The position numbers and the translations under genes are program-made. 64,000 nucleotides of DNA. It comes from Drechslerella dactyloides (lineage: Eukaryota; Ascomycota; Orbiliomycetes; Orbiliales; Orbiliaceae). Location of the stretch: the NCBI GenBank assembly GCA_020064725.1, contig JAGTWJ010000001.1, positions 620,001-684,000 on the forward strand, written 5' to 3'. Shown in pieces: positions 22,061 through 33,284 of this stretch. How positions within the stretch are numbered: the first letter of the stretch is position 1; every line of letters starts with the position of its first letter. The notes below the pieces were generated by a model. The model ran no database searches, was not told the origin of the DNA, and saw only the letters and a list, made by a program, of their open reading frames with translations.

Positions 22061-23893
22061 ATGGCGCTCGACGTCTATGAGCGTGTTCTGGACACTGAAG
22101 CCAGTGGTGATCAATCAGGAATCCACGATCCAAACTGCAGCGATGAGCAAGAAGTTCTTCTCGCCACACTCGCCTCCTTCTTGTAAGTACCCACCCTTTC
22201 GAAGCTTATGCTCACCGTGGAGACAATCGTGTAAACCTGCTCTTATCGTCAAAATACTTACTTCTTTTTTGATGATACGATAGCGTGTACCGTCGCAGCG
22301 CTCATTACACCTTCACCTACCGCCGTAGACGCAACTTCTACTCGTTGCCTCGTGCTCAGCATGAAATCCTGAAAAAATTGAACTTCCAAGGCACTCTCGA
22401 CAAACTCGATGAGTGCATCGAGAAGAATTCTGCCTTTGCTGAAGCAATCCTCAAGTCTGGATGCAAGAGCTTTGGAATCGACCCTCTTTCTGCAGAAAAT
22501 TGGAAGGACTTGGCTGATAGTGGCGATCTGGATAAGGCCAGGAGCACTATCAAGCAGTTCCTCCGAGACTGGAGCAAGGAGGGTGCAGCTGAGAGAGAAC
22601 GCTGCTACGGACCAATTCTCAAAGCTATCGACAAGTACTACGGAACGGTCGTCCCTCCATGTGAGATCAGGATTCTCGTCCCCGGCGCTGGACTCGGGCG
22701 TCTTCCGTTCGAGATCTGCAGTCGCGGATACGCCACCGAAGGCAATGAGTTCTCGTACCACCAACTCATCGGCTCTAACTTTGTTCTTAATGCGTATGTG
22801 CTCCTTTTATTCCCATAGAATTTGTTTTCCAATGTCGGGCCAATACTAATTCTACGAGTAGGACCAATAAAGCCGATGAGCACACGATCTACCCGTTCTG
22901 CCTCGGCTTCTCTCATCATCGTGAGCGTGACAACCAAACTCGCGGTATCACTATCCCAGACGTCCACCCAGGTACCGACCTCAACAAGGTCCTGGAGTAT
23001 CACGTCACGGACGACTGCAAGACCCTCCCTCCGGGCATCTACCGCTACCGTCCCAGCCAGTACTTCTCGATGTCTGCAGGTGAATTTGTTGACAGCTATA
23101 ACATTGAAGAATCAAAGGAGACGTATGACTGCGTTGCTACCTCTTTCTTCATTGACACTGCTCGTAACTTGCTCAAGTATCTGGAGACTATCAGAAACGT
23201 CTTGGCTGTTGGCGGGCTTTGGATCAACAATGGACCGCTCTTGTGGCACTGGGAAGGCGCCGATGCAACTGAGAGCAGGATGGCTTGGGAATCTAAGAAG
23301 ACTGAAGTGAAGAGTTTCGATCAAGTCGAAGTCAACGTCGAGGACGCAGAGAGTATGCATATCCCATATCTATATTCAAATTCTTTTTATAAAGGTTAAT
23401 CCTCTGACTTGATACAACAGCTCCTCTCTTCCCTCCACCTACCATCATGCCTCAACGTGCTCTCTCTGGCACTCACCAGCACGACGTCAGACATCTCCTC
23501 AGTCATCTTGGTCCTTCTGGATTCCACGGCAACCATGCTACTTCTCATCAACCCGACCCGTCCGCATCGGCCCATCAACATTCCGCTGAACGAGAATGGC
23601 GCGGCAGCTTGGAGTTCTCTCTCGATGAGATCTATCAGCTGATCCAAATGTACGGATTCCAGATTATCGAACGCGGGAGCACTAAAACGGGCTATATTTT
23701 GGACGAAAAATGCATGGCGAGATACGTCTACGATGCCGAGTTTTGGGTCGCCGTGAAGACTCATGACGTCCCTGACTATATTTCGGCAAGCTTCACAACT
23801 AAACCAGCGAAGAAAAGGAACGATGAAGATGAAGACTTCGAGGCCGATGTCAAAGACAAGGGCAAGGGCAAGGCACCACAGCGAGAATTCTAG
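22061..23893 (+). CDS. carnosine N-methyltransferase family (N2227-like) protein
   Basis: SAM-dependent methyltransferase homologous to animal carnosine N-methyltransferase and yeast YNL092W. 531 aa from exons 22061-22182, 22284-22793, 22862-23352 and 23421-23893, with consistent phases (2, 2, 1). The family signature ILVPGAGLGRLPFEI contains the SAM loop GAGLGRL at residues 175-181, followed by GNEFSYHQLIGSNFVLNA. Later blocks TIYPFCLGFSHHRERDNQTR and YDCVATSFFIDTARNL (with WINNGPLLWHWEG) match the rest of the N2227 domain. A histidine- and serine-rich low-complexity insertion near residues 385-425 and a charged KDKGKGKAPQREF tail are typical of fungal variants. The physiological substrate in fungi is not established. 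Confidence 0.92.
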
Positions 23894-24798
23894 AAGCACA
23901 GATGAAGTCTATGTCCAGTATGGAAACGCTACTCTATCGGTGCTCTTTCAGATGACTTATGACTCCTTTAACACTCCTGTTGATTTTCTTCCTCACTAAA
24001 TTTCTCCTTTCTATCAGCACGAAGTCGTGGTTTCCTTTATTCAAATCCTTTTCTTTTCTTTCCTATCAATACGAGATGGTGGTTTCTTCTCTCACTACTT
24101 TTCTCTCTCTATCAGCACGAAGTGATGACTCACTCCCCCCCATCACTCTCTTCTTCTTCTTTCTTAGAACAAAATGGTGGTTTCCTTTTTCTTATTTTTT
24201 TCTTTCTTTCTTATCAGCATGAAGTGGTGGTTCTTACCTCCAATCTTCGTTTGAGACCTTCTGCGTATACGATGCTTACACGTGTACACCGGCCTCTGCA
24301 TCTATATTCTCTATACCCTGTCGCTCTAGAATATCAGGCTATCCCCCCTGTTATTCTCGTGCTAATCCGGGACTGGCTGTTCAGCATCCATGCATCACTA
24401 GAATGTTATGGTTGTTGTCACCAGGAGAAGAGCAGAGGCTGGCTCAAAAAGATAGTCTATTCCTAACTCTAACTTTAAATGAAAAATAGAATCATGATTC
24501 TAAAGTTCTCGATCAGACTTCGTTAATCCGTGATTATTATTTTCCTCTAGATCGAATTGTGTAATCGTTAGCAGTCCCACATGCGGACGTAGTTTGCTGA
24601 GGCAGTTGACTTGGGTTGAGGGAGTTAGGGCTCATGAGCCACGATCGCCGCGCCACATCTTAGTGGCCCTTGTCCAAGCAACACAAAGCGGTGCATCATC
24701 GCAGCTCTGGAACCGGATTCCATCCTTTCCCCTTCCAACTCTCAGCCTTCTCTGCTCATCACCAACTTTCTTCTACCTCGCCCGCATCCCCATTCAAA
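23894..24798. other. intergenic region with degenerate repeat
   Basis: About 900 bp containing the pyrimidine-rich repeat at 24011-24230, a 16-bp perfect palindrome at 24487-24502, and the presumed poly(A) polymerase promoter. No gene seen. Confidence 0.55.
24011..24230 (+). repeat. degenerate ~50-bp tandem repeat, pyrimidine-rich
   Basis: Five imperfect units begin near 24011, 24063, 24109, 24163 and 24210. Most carry CTATCAGCACGAAGTGGTGG-like cores followed by a C/T tract; the fourth core is weakest. The array sits in the 3' flank of the carnosine methyltransferase-family gene and has no open frame of its own. Confidence 0.7.
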
Positions 24799-27101
24799 AT
24801 GATAGCGAGGACAGAGTAAGGCCCCCTCTCTACGATCCGACCGCTTTCGCCCCTCATCGGACCAGCTCTCGTCTCTTTGCTAACTCCTGGAACTCGTGTG
24901 TTCGCCGCCTTGTTAGTAACCAGGAACCGCGTCAATGGGGCGTCACGCCCGCGATCTCCCACTCCCTCCCGACGGACCAGGAGGTCAGGATCAACAACGA
25001 ACTGATAGAAGAACTCAAGGCCATGAACAGCTTTGAAAGCGCGGAAGAGTCACAGAAGCGGTATATTCCACGTTCTCGCCACTTGCTCGATTGCTCGCAT
25101 CGAAGACGGCTGCTGATGGCTGCGCTCCGGGTAGTGTTGATGTCTTGAAGCGACTGCAAAAGATCACCGAGGAATTTGTACGACAGGTTTGCAGCTCGAA
25201 GAACCAGAACGAACTCGCCACGAATAGCGCGGGCGGAAAGGTGTTTACGTATGGGAGTTACCGACTGGGTGTCGTCGGGCCTGGTGAGTCGCAATCGTTC
25301 TTTGCCCGATGACCGATGCCGCCGGAGGCGACGCGGAGTCTATACTGACACAACGAGCTACTGGGGCTTGTAGGATCCGATATCGATACCCTCGTCGTTG
25401 CGCCGAAGTTTGTTACCCGTGAGGACTTTTTCAAGTTCTACCCGCCGTTATTGAAGGCCCTCAACAAGCCGAACGAGCCGCCAATGATCGAAGAATTGGC
25501 GCCGGTTCCCGACGCGTTTGTCCCGATCATCAAGTTCGTTATGTCCGGTATCTCGATCGACCTCATCTTCTGCAAGCTCGGCGTTACCCAGGTCCCACCC
25601 GATATGACCCTCGAAGATAAGAACCTCCTGCGTGGTCTCGACGAGAAAGAGTTGCGAAGCTTGAACGGGACGCGAGTCACGGATGAGATCCTGACGCTCG
25701 TTCCTGCCCCAGCTGTGTTCAAGCATGCTTTACGGGCTATCAAGATTTGGGCCAAGTGCCGAGCTATCTACGGAAACGTCTATGGCTTCCCGGGTGGAGT
25801 CGCCTGGGCTATGCTTGTGGCACGAATCTGCCAGCTGTACCCGGCTGCCGTCAGCGCGGTTATCGTCTCGAAATTCTTTAGAATTCTCGGGCAGTGGAAC
25901 TGGCCGCAACCCGTACTGCTGAAACCAATCGAAGATGGCCCATTGAATGTCAGGGTTTGGAATCCGAGAGTAAGTCCAGTGCCCTTTCTTCTCCGCCACA
26001 GGCCTTAATGCTAATGCGAATGCAGTTGTATCCCAGCGACAAGAATCATTTGATGCCTATCATTACACCCGCGTACCCTTCCATGTGCTCCACTCATAAC
26101 ATCACGCCCTCCACGAAAGCGGCGATCCTCGGCGAAATGGCGAAGGCGGCAGATATCGTTGACAGGATTATCACTGGCAATGCGACATGGAACCAGCTCT
26201 TCCAGCGCCATACATTCTTCACCAAGGACTACAAATACTATCTCACGGTCAAAGCCAGCGCCAAGGACCAAGAACAAAGTGTCAAATGGTCGGGGTTGGT
26301 TGAATCTAAGATCAGACACTTGGTCATGAAGCTCGAAATGCTGTCTGATGTCATCGCCAGTGCCAGACCTTACGTCAAACCGTTTGAGAAAGTTCAATAT
26401 TGCCGCAACGAAGAAGAGGCACAAAAAATCGCCATGGGACAGCATGTTGCGGACTCTCCCCCGGCAGAAGCTGCGAATCCCGCGACCGGCGAAACAGCAG
26501 GAGAGGTCCCAGAACAAGAGAAGGAAGGCGGTGTTCCCGTTTGGATAACCACCTTCTATATCGGAATCGAACTTACCCCTGGAATGGTTGGACAAGTCAA
26601 CATCTCGTGGCCCGCCCAAGAGTTCTACATTATGTGTCATAACTGGGAAGGCTACGATGAACAAATGCACTGCGTCAAGTTGGAGCTGTTGAGAAAGTAA
26701 GTTTCCTGGCCCCCTTTTTGAATATTAGGTGTTTCTGGTTTGAAATGCTAATAGGGGCTCGTTTAGCGTCAACCTTCCTGACGAATGCTTTGACTTTGGT
26801 AAAGGCGATGTGAAGCCTATGAGGCCCGTTGTTAAGAAAAAGGTTATCAGGAAGGTCGTCAGCAGCTCCGAAGTTTCGCAGAGTGGAATGAAGAGGACGC
26901 ATGCAGAGGAGAATCCAAATGGCGATGAGGTGCGTCCTGCTTTAATCTCCATCCGAGGACGCTTACATATAGGGACAGCTCTATTGCACCCGAGTAGCCT
27001 CCTGTTATCGCTGAAGTTTCCGTCAGCAAGTTACTAACGCTTTTCAATAGGGAGACGTGAAAAGAACGAAAGTGAACGCACCGGTTCCAGTCCAAGGATA
27101 G
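24799..27101 (+). CDS. pap1: nuclear poly(A) polymerase
   Basis: Adds poly(A) tails to cleaved pre-mRNA as part of the cleavage and polyadenylation factor. 600 aa from seven exons: 24799-24815, 24917-25060, 25135-25283, 25374-25969, 26026-26696, 26755-26929, 27051-27101. The first exon has only 17 nt; its acceptor at 24914-24916 gives the conserved QWGVTPAISHSLPTDQE start. The nucleotidyltransferase motif is YGSYRLGVVGPGSDIDTL with catalytic D106 and D108 and the third aspartate at D166 (GISIDLIF). The central domain has KIWAKCRAIYGNVYGFPGGV. The RNA-binding domain follows (VDRIITGNATWNQLF, HFSWPAQEFY-like WPAQEFYIM). The C terminus is basic with likely nuclear localisation signals. An open frame continues after the stop in another phase (see 27155). 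Confidence 0.95.
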
Positions 27102-28912
27102 GCTTCTCGGAAGAAACCTGGTGCCAAAAACTTGAGGATGTCTTCTGCGCGTAAATACACAACCGTTCGAGAACCCCTCCCTCGTCTGTAAATGCTGATG
27201 TTAGTCTGTGGCGCTTCGACCTAGCACACCCACCGATTCAACCATTGAGGGCCTTGAACCCTGATGGCGCTCCGACATCTCGAAATATTACCCCGCAGTT
27301 CTTACTGAAGCCCCGCAGCCCTATTCCAACTCCGATGAACAGTGGTGACGGAGACGTTAACACAAAGCCTCGTATCACTCTCAACTTTGTTTCTCTTCCT
27401 ACCAAGTCGACAGTAACCTTGACAGCGCCACCGGCCAGAGAAGCGACTACAAACCAGAAACCTGATCGAGAGGTTATTCCGACTGTTCAGCTATCTGACG
27501 ACTCAATCGTTAAGAAACCAACTAATTCCGATGGCGGTCACGTGGCTAAAAGACGAAAACGCAGCCAGCCATCCGTCTAAATTATACATCTTCTGTTTCT
27601 GTTCTTCACTACGCGAAAACGACTTTGTTCATTCTTTGCTCCGCGAAGGCCTAGGCTTCAACAACAAGGCGGACCTAATAATCTTTCTAATTCGGCTGTC
27701 ACCATCCGACGCCTCGCGAATATTCGATAATACGATACCCTTGTGCTCTTTTTTACGAAACATTTCACACAACTCAGTCGCATCATTTATTCGGGTCCTT
27801 TGGAATTTGCTATCGCTAACCTGGGAGAGCGGGATGATACATCAGGATCGAAAAACGCTATTCGATCGGATACTAACTTGCAACAAAATATACAAGGAAA
27901 ACCTCAAAAAAGTTGAAAAGGACAAAATCTATAAAAAAAAACTTAATAGCAGCATGATCGGATGGGCCGATTATCAGTGATGGTTCGGTGAGACGGAGAC
28001 ATGGACTGTTTATACGGTGTGTCGAAAACCCTTCAGTTGTCTTTTCCATGCAAGGTACCGGCGCCTTTGTTGTGCCCTTGCTTTTATAATTGCGTGAATG
28101 ATTTCCCGAAGAAAGGAGGGAGGTTTTTTTTTTCCCGCGGATATTACTTTAACGTGACCTGAGAAGAGCGGAGAAGGTGATTTCGGTTATCAATGCTATT
28201 TCCCATCACCGATTCGCATGCTCCTTTCTGATTCGCCCATTTCTCATTTTCAATGCTCTGCTAAACATGACCGCTCTTCTTGTCGAGCACAGATCGCGTT
28301 TAGATTCCGCACCTGCATGCTTGTTTGTGCTACAAATGCTCCCGAAACAATGCTCTCGAAACATCATTCTCCTTTTTTTTTGTTTATTCGACACGCTGTA
28401 GATAAAGGGGCTTTTCCTTACGATCGTCTATAGATTCTTAGCTAGCAGTTGTAGTCTCCAATGAATATTTATCCTTTCAATTTTCTCGGCATAGTGCGTG
28501 CGCGGCAGGCTGTCTGTTGGAGATCGCGCGAAGTGCAGCGCAGTGACCCCCTTCGGTATTATTTAGATTTCCATGGTTTGCGGCTGAACTTTTGATCAGG
28601 AACTAGTGAACGCCACCTTGTTTTGTTACTTAAGCAGAATCCAATTCGCGCGCGAGAAGATCCAACTCCGCAGATCTGATCCCGCGGTTTTTTTGCCCGC
28701 CGGATCACTAGGCGGTTCAGGCTACACATGTTTTGTCACACCTGGATTGACTTCCTTTTAAAAACTTGGCTTTTCCCCAAGATGCTGGGCAGATCTGGGC
28801 ACGCGACACCGGCTTGGCCTCGACATCGAAGGGATATCACCTAGAAGCCGTCTGGGCATGAATCTCAGAGATATTTGGACAAATTCGACATCTCAAATTC
28901 CAAGCTTCAACA
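27102..28912. other. intergenic region downstream of pap1
   Basis: About 1.8 kb. It holds an unexplained open stretch at 27155-27580 and several poly-T runs (28120s, 28370s). No gene could be supported. Confidence 0.5.
27155..27580 (+). other. open frame of unknown status downstream of pap1
   Basis: An uninterrupted 142-codon stretch rich in Pro, Thr, Ser and Lys, ending AKRRKRSQPSV. A GTAAAT donor at 27151 and TTAG acceptor ending at 27204 would join it, in phase, to a frame read through the last pap1 exon but shifted from the pap1 frame. No start codon was found for it. It could be an alternative pap1 tail, an eroded exon or chance. Confidence 0.3.
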
Positions 28913-30482
28913 ATGCGCATCTTGGCTTCCACGGTTCTGTTTGGCCTGCTTCTATTCTCAACTGCCGTTGCTACATATACGCCACGCTCTTGTCGTTGTT
29001 CCTCAGTCAAGTCATGCACCAATGCTATTAAACATACGAAGACCCGAACGCGGTCACTGACGAGCTGGTGTTCCTCTGTTCTGGGGTGTGTCAAGAGTAC
29101 GACGACGATTTCGGGGGACCCAGTGACTGTTAGAAGCACGAAGACTAAAGTGATTCCGTATACACAGACTGTTATCGTACGTCCCAAGTTGTGCTTGATT
29201 TACTCCCGTTTGTTCGCAGCAAGATAATCAGCCAACTTTGTAGAATACTAATCTGATGTATCCAACTGAGTAGGTTGATCTCACCGAGACGTCTACCATT
29301 CCTTTTACGGTGAGTGAACCCGATCCCTGGGCTTACACTAGCCGCGAGTATTTGCGCTAGGCGTTATCATTCCACAATTCACCCAATAGTTGCTAATATG
29401 GCACCGTAATCTAGATCACGACGGATGTCCTGGTAGCCACAGTTACGGTATCTCCGACAATTGTTGTTGAGTATGTTGGCATGCCGTTCACGTATCCGGC
29501 TTCGTCACGTACGGCAAAAGTTCTAACATTGACCCTGATCCTAGGAAATTCGTTGTTACAACAGTGCTGCCACATGTTCCGCGTAATAATCGAGCAGGCG
29601 CTGATGGCCTGCTAGAGCGTCGCCGTGCATGTACGACATCGATATGCCCTTCAAAGATTCAAAAGCAGGCTTGCGCATGTCTTATTACTCGCTGCGCCCC
29701 ACCCGTCACGAAGCATGTTAGGAAGACTATTACATTAAAAGTGACGGAAACATCTTCTAGTGTGGGTCGATCCATATGATCATATATGAGCCAGTGCCCT
29801 AATTTACGTGTCGAGCTGCTTGCTAATCTGTTACCTTTATGTATAGTTGATCGAACAGTCACTTACAGAAACGGATACGTACTATCTCCTCGACTACCAT
29901 ACTGTGACGCACGATTATTCGAGTACGATAGAATCTGGAATCCTGTCAACTCATACCACGACTATCGAATGTACACCGGGCTCGACGAACCCGTCATTCT
30001 ATCTCCAGGCCACCAATGCCCCGGACATTGACGAGCAATACTATTGGGCGAAGGGGTCGACACCGCGGATTATACCCGATGCCGTCGATGCGAAATTCAC
30101 GCCAGATATCTCGGATGCTACGGTCTTCACTCTTGATTCCGACAAGAGACTCGTCACTGTACGTGATGGCGGACCGCTATATGCCGACGTTGACTACTTT
30201 GGCTACTTTGAGATAGTCCACTTGATGAGCGAAGCGGATATAGCCCTTCGTGATTGGAATTATTTACGGTGCGATGTTCGACCACCGAGCGGCAGGTACC
30301 CCGGCGACTATGGCGAGTTGTATTGTCTTGCGGATGGGGCGTTCAACAGGGATGTGTGGAACTACTGCCCAGAATATTTCGATTCGTATAATACTGGATT
30401 GGTTCTGGGCAACTATTGGAGTGAATCGTCGCCTGATTGCTTCAACGTCACATTTTTGGTGAAGCCTGTTTGTGAGAGCTAG
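28913..30482 (+). CDS. secreted Cys-containing protein of unknown function
   Basis: 402 aa from five exons: 28913-29176, 29274-29309, 29415-29470, 29545-29761 and 29847-30482; phases 0, 0, 2, 0. A signal peptide covers residues 1 to about 20 (LLLFSTAVA before TYTPR). The N-terminal half has cysteine motifs (SCRCSSVKSC) and Thr/Val-rich beta-type stretches (TVTVSPTIVV), spread over two exons of only 36 and 56 nt. The C-terminal exon encodes a compact domain with FYLQATNAPDIDEQYYW, FTLDSDKRLVTV and conserved-looking cysteines, resembling C-terminal domains of secreted or wall-associated fungal proteins; no enzymatic motif is visible. The GTGGGT donor at 29762 is the weakest junction. It lies upstream of, but is not similar to, the three secreted paralogues. 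Confidence 0.7.
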
Positions 30483-31081
30483 GATGCATCGAATTCGCGA
30501 ATTGTACGATATTAGTACAATATGTAAGTATCTTATTGTTGGATGTTCAAGGCGATGGTGCCCATGTGCGCCTTTCTCGAGATCTCAGTGCACTGGAACG
30601 GCATGGCGCGAACACCAACCTTGCGAGTCAATTTAATAATGAGTCCTGTTATCTACGCTTACGCTTGTCCCGTAAACCAAACTGCGTTCGCCGGTTAAAG
30701 TACGGCAGTCTGGCTCGCGAGACAACGCTTACGCAAGTCATTCACGCTCAATACTATAAACTAAAGATTTACCTCTGCAATAATTAATTCTTATAACCAT
30801 AAAACTGGTATACGTAACACGACAACCGGCTAGTATACTAGAAGACTACTGATAAACTACCTTTGAAGTAACGATCTTTATTGGTCACAAAATTGACGGA
30901 ATCGACAAGCGAATGAATTTCCTGAGTCAGCTTCAGGTCATTTAGTTCAACTCACAAGTCTGTACTTGGAGGATCGGAGCTGTGATACCATTGATGGCCA
31001 CTGGTCGAGCCATGCTGCACAGATATGCCCGGATGTTGAGATCCTCTGACGGGCTCGAAAAAAGTTCCACTCGAGGAATCA
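30483..31081. other. intergenic region with micro-element
   Basis: About 600 bp between two converging secreted-protein genes. Contains the 62-bp element at 30664-30725; otherwise nothing recognised. Confidence 0.6.
30664..30725 (-). mobile_element. 62-bp micro-element (copy B), 8-bp TSD
   Basis: In reverse orientation it begins TTGTCTCGCGAGCC, shares a 26-bp identical block and an AACCGGCGAA block with copy A at 16426, and ends GGTTTACGGGACAAG. It is flanked by a perfect 8-bp direct repeat CGCTTACG (30656-30663 and 30726-30733). Confidence 0.85.
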
Positions 31082-32823
31082 CTAGTTACTTGGCGATAAA
31101 TTGTTGGAGGGGTTCTCTAGCAGTTGCACAGCTTCTTCGAGGGTGAGATACTGCTGGTCGTTAGGGTCGAGCCTATCAATGACGAATCTGAAGCTTATAT
31201 CCCCCCCGATTCCGTAACTCCCAACATTGACGATGAAAAGCCGGTCATCGTCGTCGTTGTTTGACAGACTTTCTACCACTTCCTCCTGCAATAGCGGATC
31301 TGGTTGATCGCGGTCTAGATACTGTCCGTCATTATTCAAGAAGTCTAGCACATTTTGAGTTGTCTGCTGCGGGTCCAAATCGGTGTTCAGGAAACCCTGT
31401 GGATCCTCAATGCGGATCTCTTCTTCCTGATCGAAATTTAGTCTCCTGAATGCATTTGGTTGCTCATTTTGTTGCGGCAGCGGCTGGAACGTCGGCGGAC
31501 CATTGTTGAAGCGCAACCCATTGCCGAATTCTAAACCCGGGCCTGGCAATAATTGGACCCCTTCCTCGAATGTTATCATTTCGGCTTGGTTACGGGTAGG
31601 GCGTAAGTCAATTCGACTATAGTCTTCTGTTGGAGCCTCGTTATCGGAATTGAACGTAAGTCTCCTAAAAGCTCTGGGCTGTTGACCTGTTGGTTCATTC
31701 CTATTATATGGGCGGGCTTCATATCTGTCGGCAGGCTCCGTAGGAAGTGATTGCATCCGCTGCATGATATATCCACCGTAGCTTTGCCCCATTGGGTTAT
31801 TCTGCATTTGATTCAAAGGCTGCAGTTGAGGTTGATAAATCGAAGGATTGGCGTTGAACTGGAGTTGGTTGAAGGGATTATTGGCTTCGTTGATCGGTGA
31901 CGGCAACTCAATAGGTGCAGTGTCGAAATCATCATAATTCAATTGCCGGAAAGGTCTTTGTACGGGAGGGTTGTTAGTATTTGGACGTGGTGTATCGCTT
32001 TTGCTCTCTTCGGAAAGTGGGTCTGGGTTCTGGGGCGATCTCCGTGCCAGTCTTTTGAATCCGTCTGCCTCATAACCGAAGATTCCCGAGTCTTGCTCCG
32101 ATAAGTCGGCCCGTCCTTCGCTACCAGCCGGGGGGGCACGGTATTCCTCCTGGAATGCGCCTCCACCATATTGCGGCTGCATAATCTGTGATTGAACCCC
32201 TGGATTTATAATGTTAGCCGCGAGCATCCCGAACGGGTTTATGAACCGGAGCAATGATTAAGGGTAAGGGGGTTTGATACCTTGTTGCAGACGTTGATTC
32301 TCGATGTCTTCAATCGCTTCTTGAATAATCTCGTTGTCTTCATCCTCGTCAAGAGAGTCTAGTGAGATAACAAATGGATCGCCATCCCTGCAATCACGTC
32401 CCGCATGAATTTCAAGCCGATCAATGAAATATTGCGATTCCGCTATCCGCATATTTGGAAAGTCCAAAAGTCAGCCATTGTTGGTGCTTCAAGATCTGTG
32501 ATGACGAAAGGCCTCATCTTACGGTTAACGTCATATCGCCAGTATATGATTTCTTGCAGCATAGCACCAGGCTCTCTAATAATGTCGTTGAAGCAACCAT
32601 CCGGGGTGCTGTCTTCATAGAAGTTTCGTAGCGAAGGGTCGGGTACGGGGACGTTCCAGTCGGTCCAATCTGTGGTGCTTCCCGGCCGCAAAACACTGTC
32701 GCCAGTTTCCGCGTCAGTGCCCACCGGTATGGCAGTCGTCGCTTTGAGCCATCTTGCCTCGATAAATAGAGGACGGATAGCTACAAGCACTAGTACTTGA
32801 AGGCTAATTACAACGTGTTGCAT
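31082..32823 (-). CDS. secreted orphan-family protein, paralogue A (526 aa)
   Basis: First of three related secreted proteins. Exons 32823-32523, 32442-32281 and 32199-31082 (phases 1, 1). A signal peptide ends near residue 23, directly before RWLKA. The shared N-terminal module has DGCFNDIIREPGAMLQ, the phase-1 intron after DVN, then YFIDRLEIHAGRDCRDGDP. A long Asn/Gln/Pro-rich middle follows, with a dibasic site FKRLARR before SP (possible Kex2 cleavage) and three repeats of the type AFRRLNF (PFRQLNY, AFRRLTF, AFRRLNF). The C terminus has GDISFRFVIDRL, matching the RF motif of the other two. No known domain was recognised. The segment just upstream of the second exon still resembles coding sequence of paralogue B but is out of frame. 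Confidence 0.72.
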
Positions 32824-33284
32824 GTTGTATTTTGTTGACCAGCTGAATGTAATGCCTTATGACGACATATGAAACAAGACCGCCCTTGATCTATTAGAGC
32901 CTGGATATAATATTCGAAGGTTGTTTCGTTAAGAAAGAAGCTAAGGCTATGATACTGGACATAACATGCAGAGCGTGCGGCAACCTCGTAAATCTCGTCT
33001 ATTTGCGCTGGTTAAATCTTGATATTCGCGGATTCAGCGGACCCGACGCATGCGAACGCAAAATGGGCTCATCTTAATATGGGTAGCGTACGCTAAACCT
33101 AATGAAAATGGCCTCATAAGGACCTTCCCTACCAGTGGGGCTGGCTTGCGGGCTGAGTGACTAGCAGTATTGGTGAAGGCAAGTATCGTTACGCGCGCTG
33201 GATCTAGATGGTAGACACAACCAAGCTTTGCGCTTCTATCTATATTTCAACGTTTTACGACAGGCCCCCGAGAAAGAAGCATAT
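32824..33284. other. divergent upstream region of paralogues A and B
   Basis: 461 bp separating the divergent starts of paralogues A (-) and B (+), presumably a two-way promoter. No motif identified. Confidence 0.5.

Noticed and set aside
24487..24502. Perfect 16-bp palindrome TAGAATCATGATTCTA
   Set aside because: Single isolated copy without context; could be chance in an AT-rich region.
27531..27980. 149-codon open frame downstream of pap1
   Set aside because: No recognisable domain, no splice support, and low-complexity Lys-rich end; not enough to call a gene.
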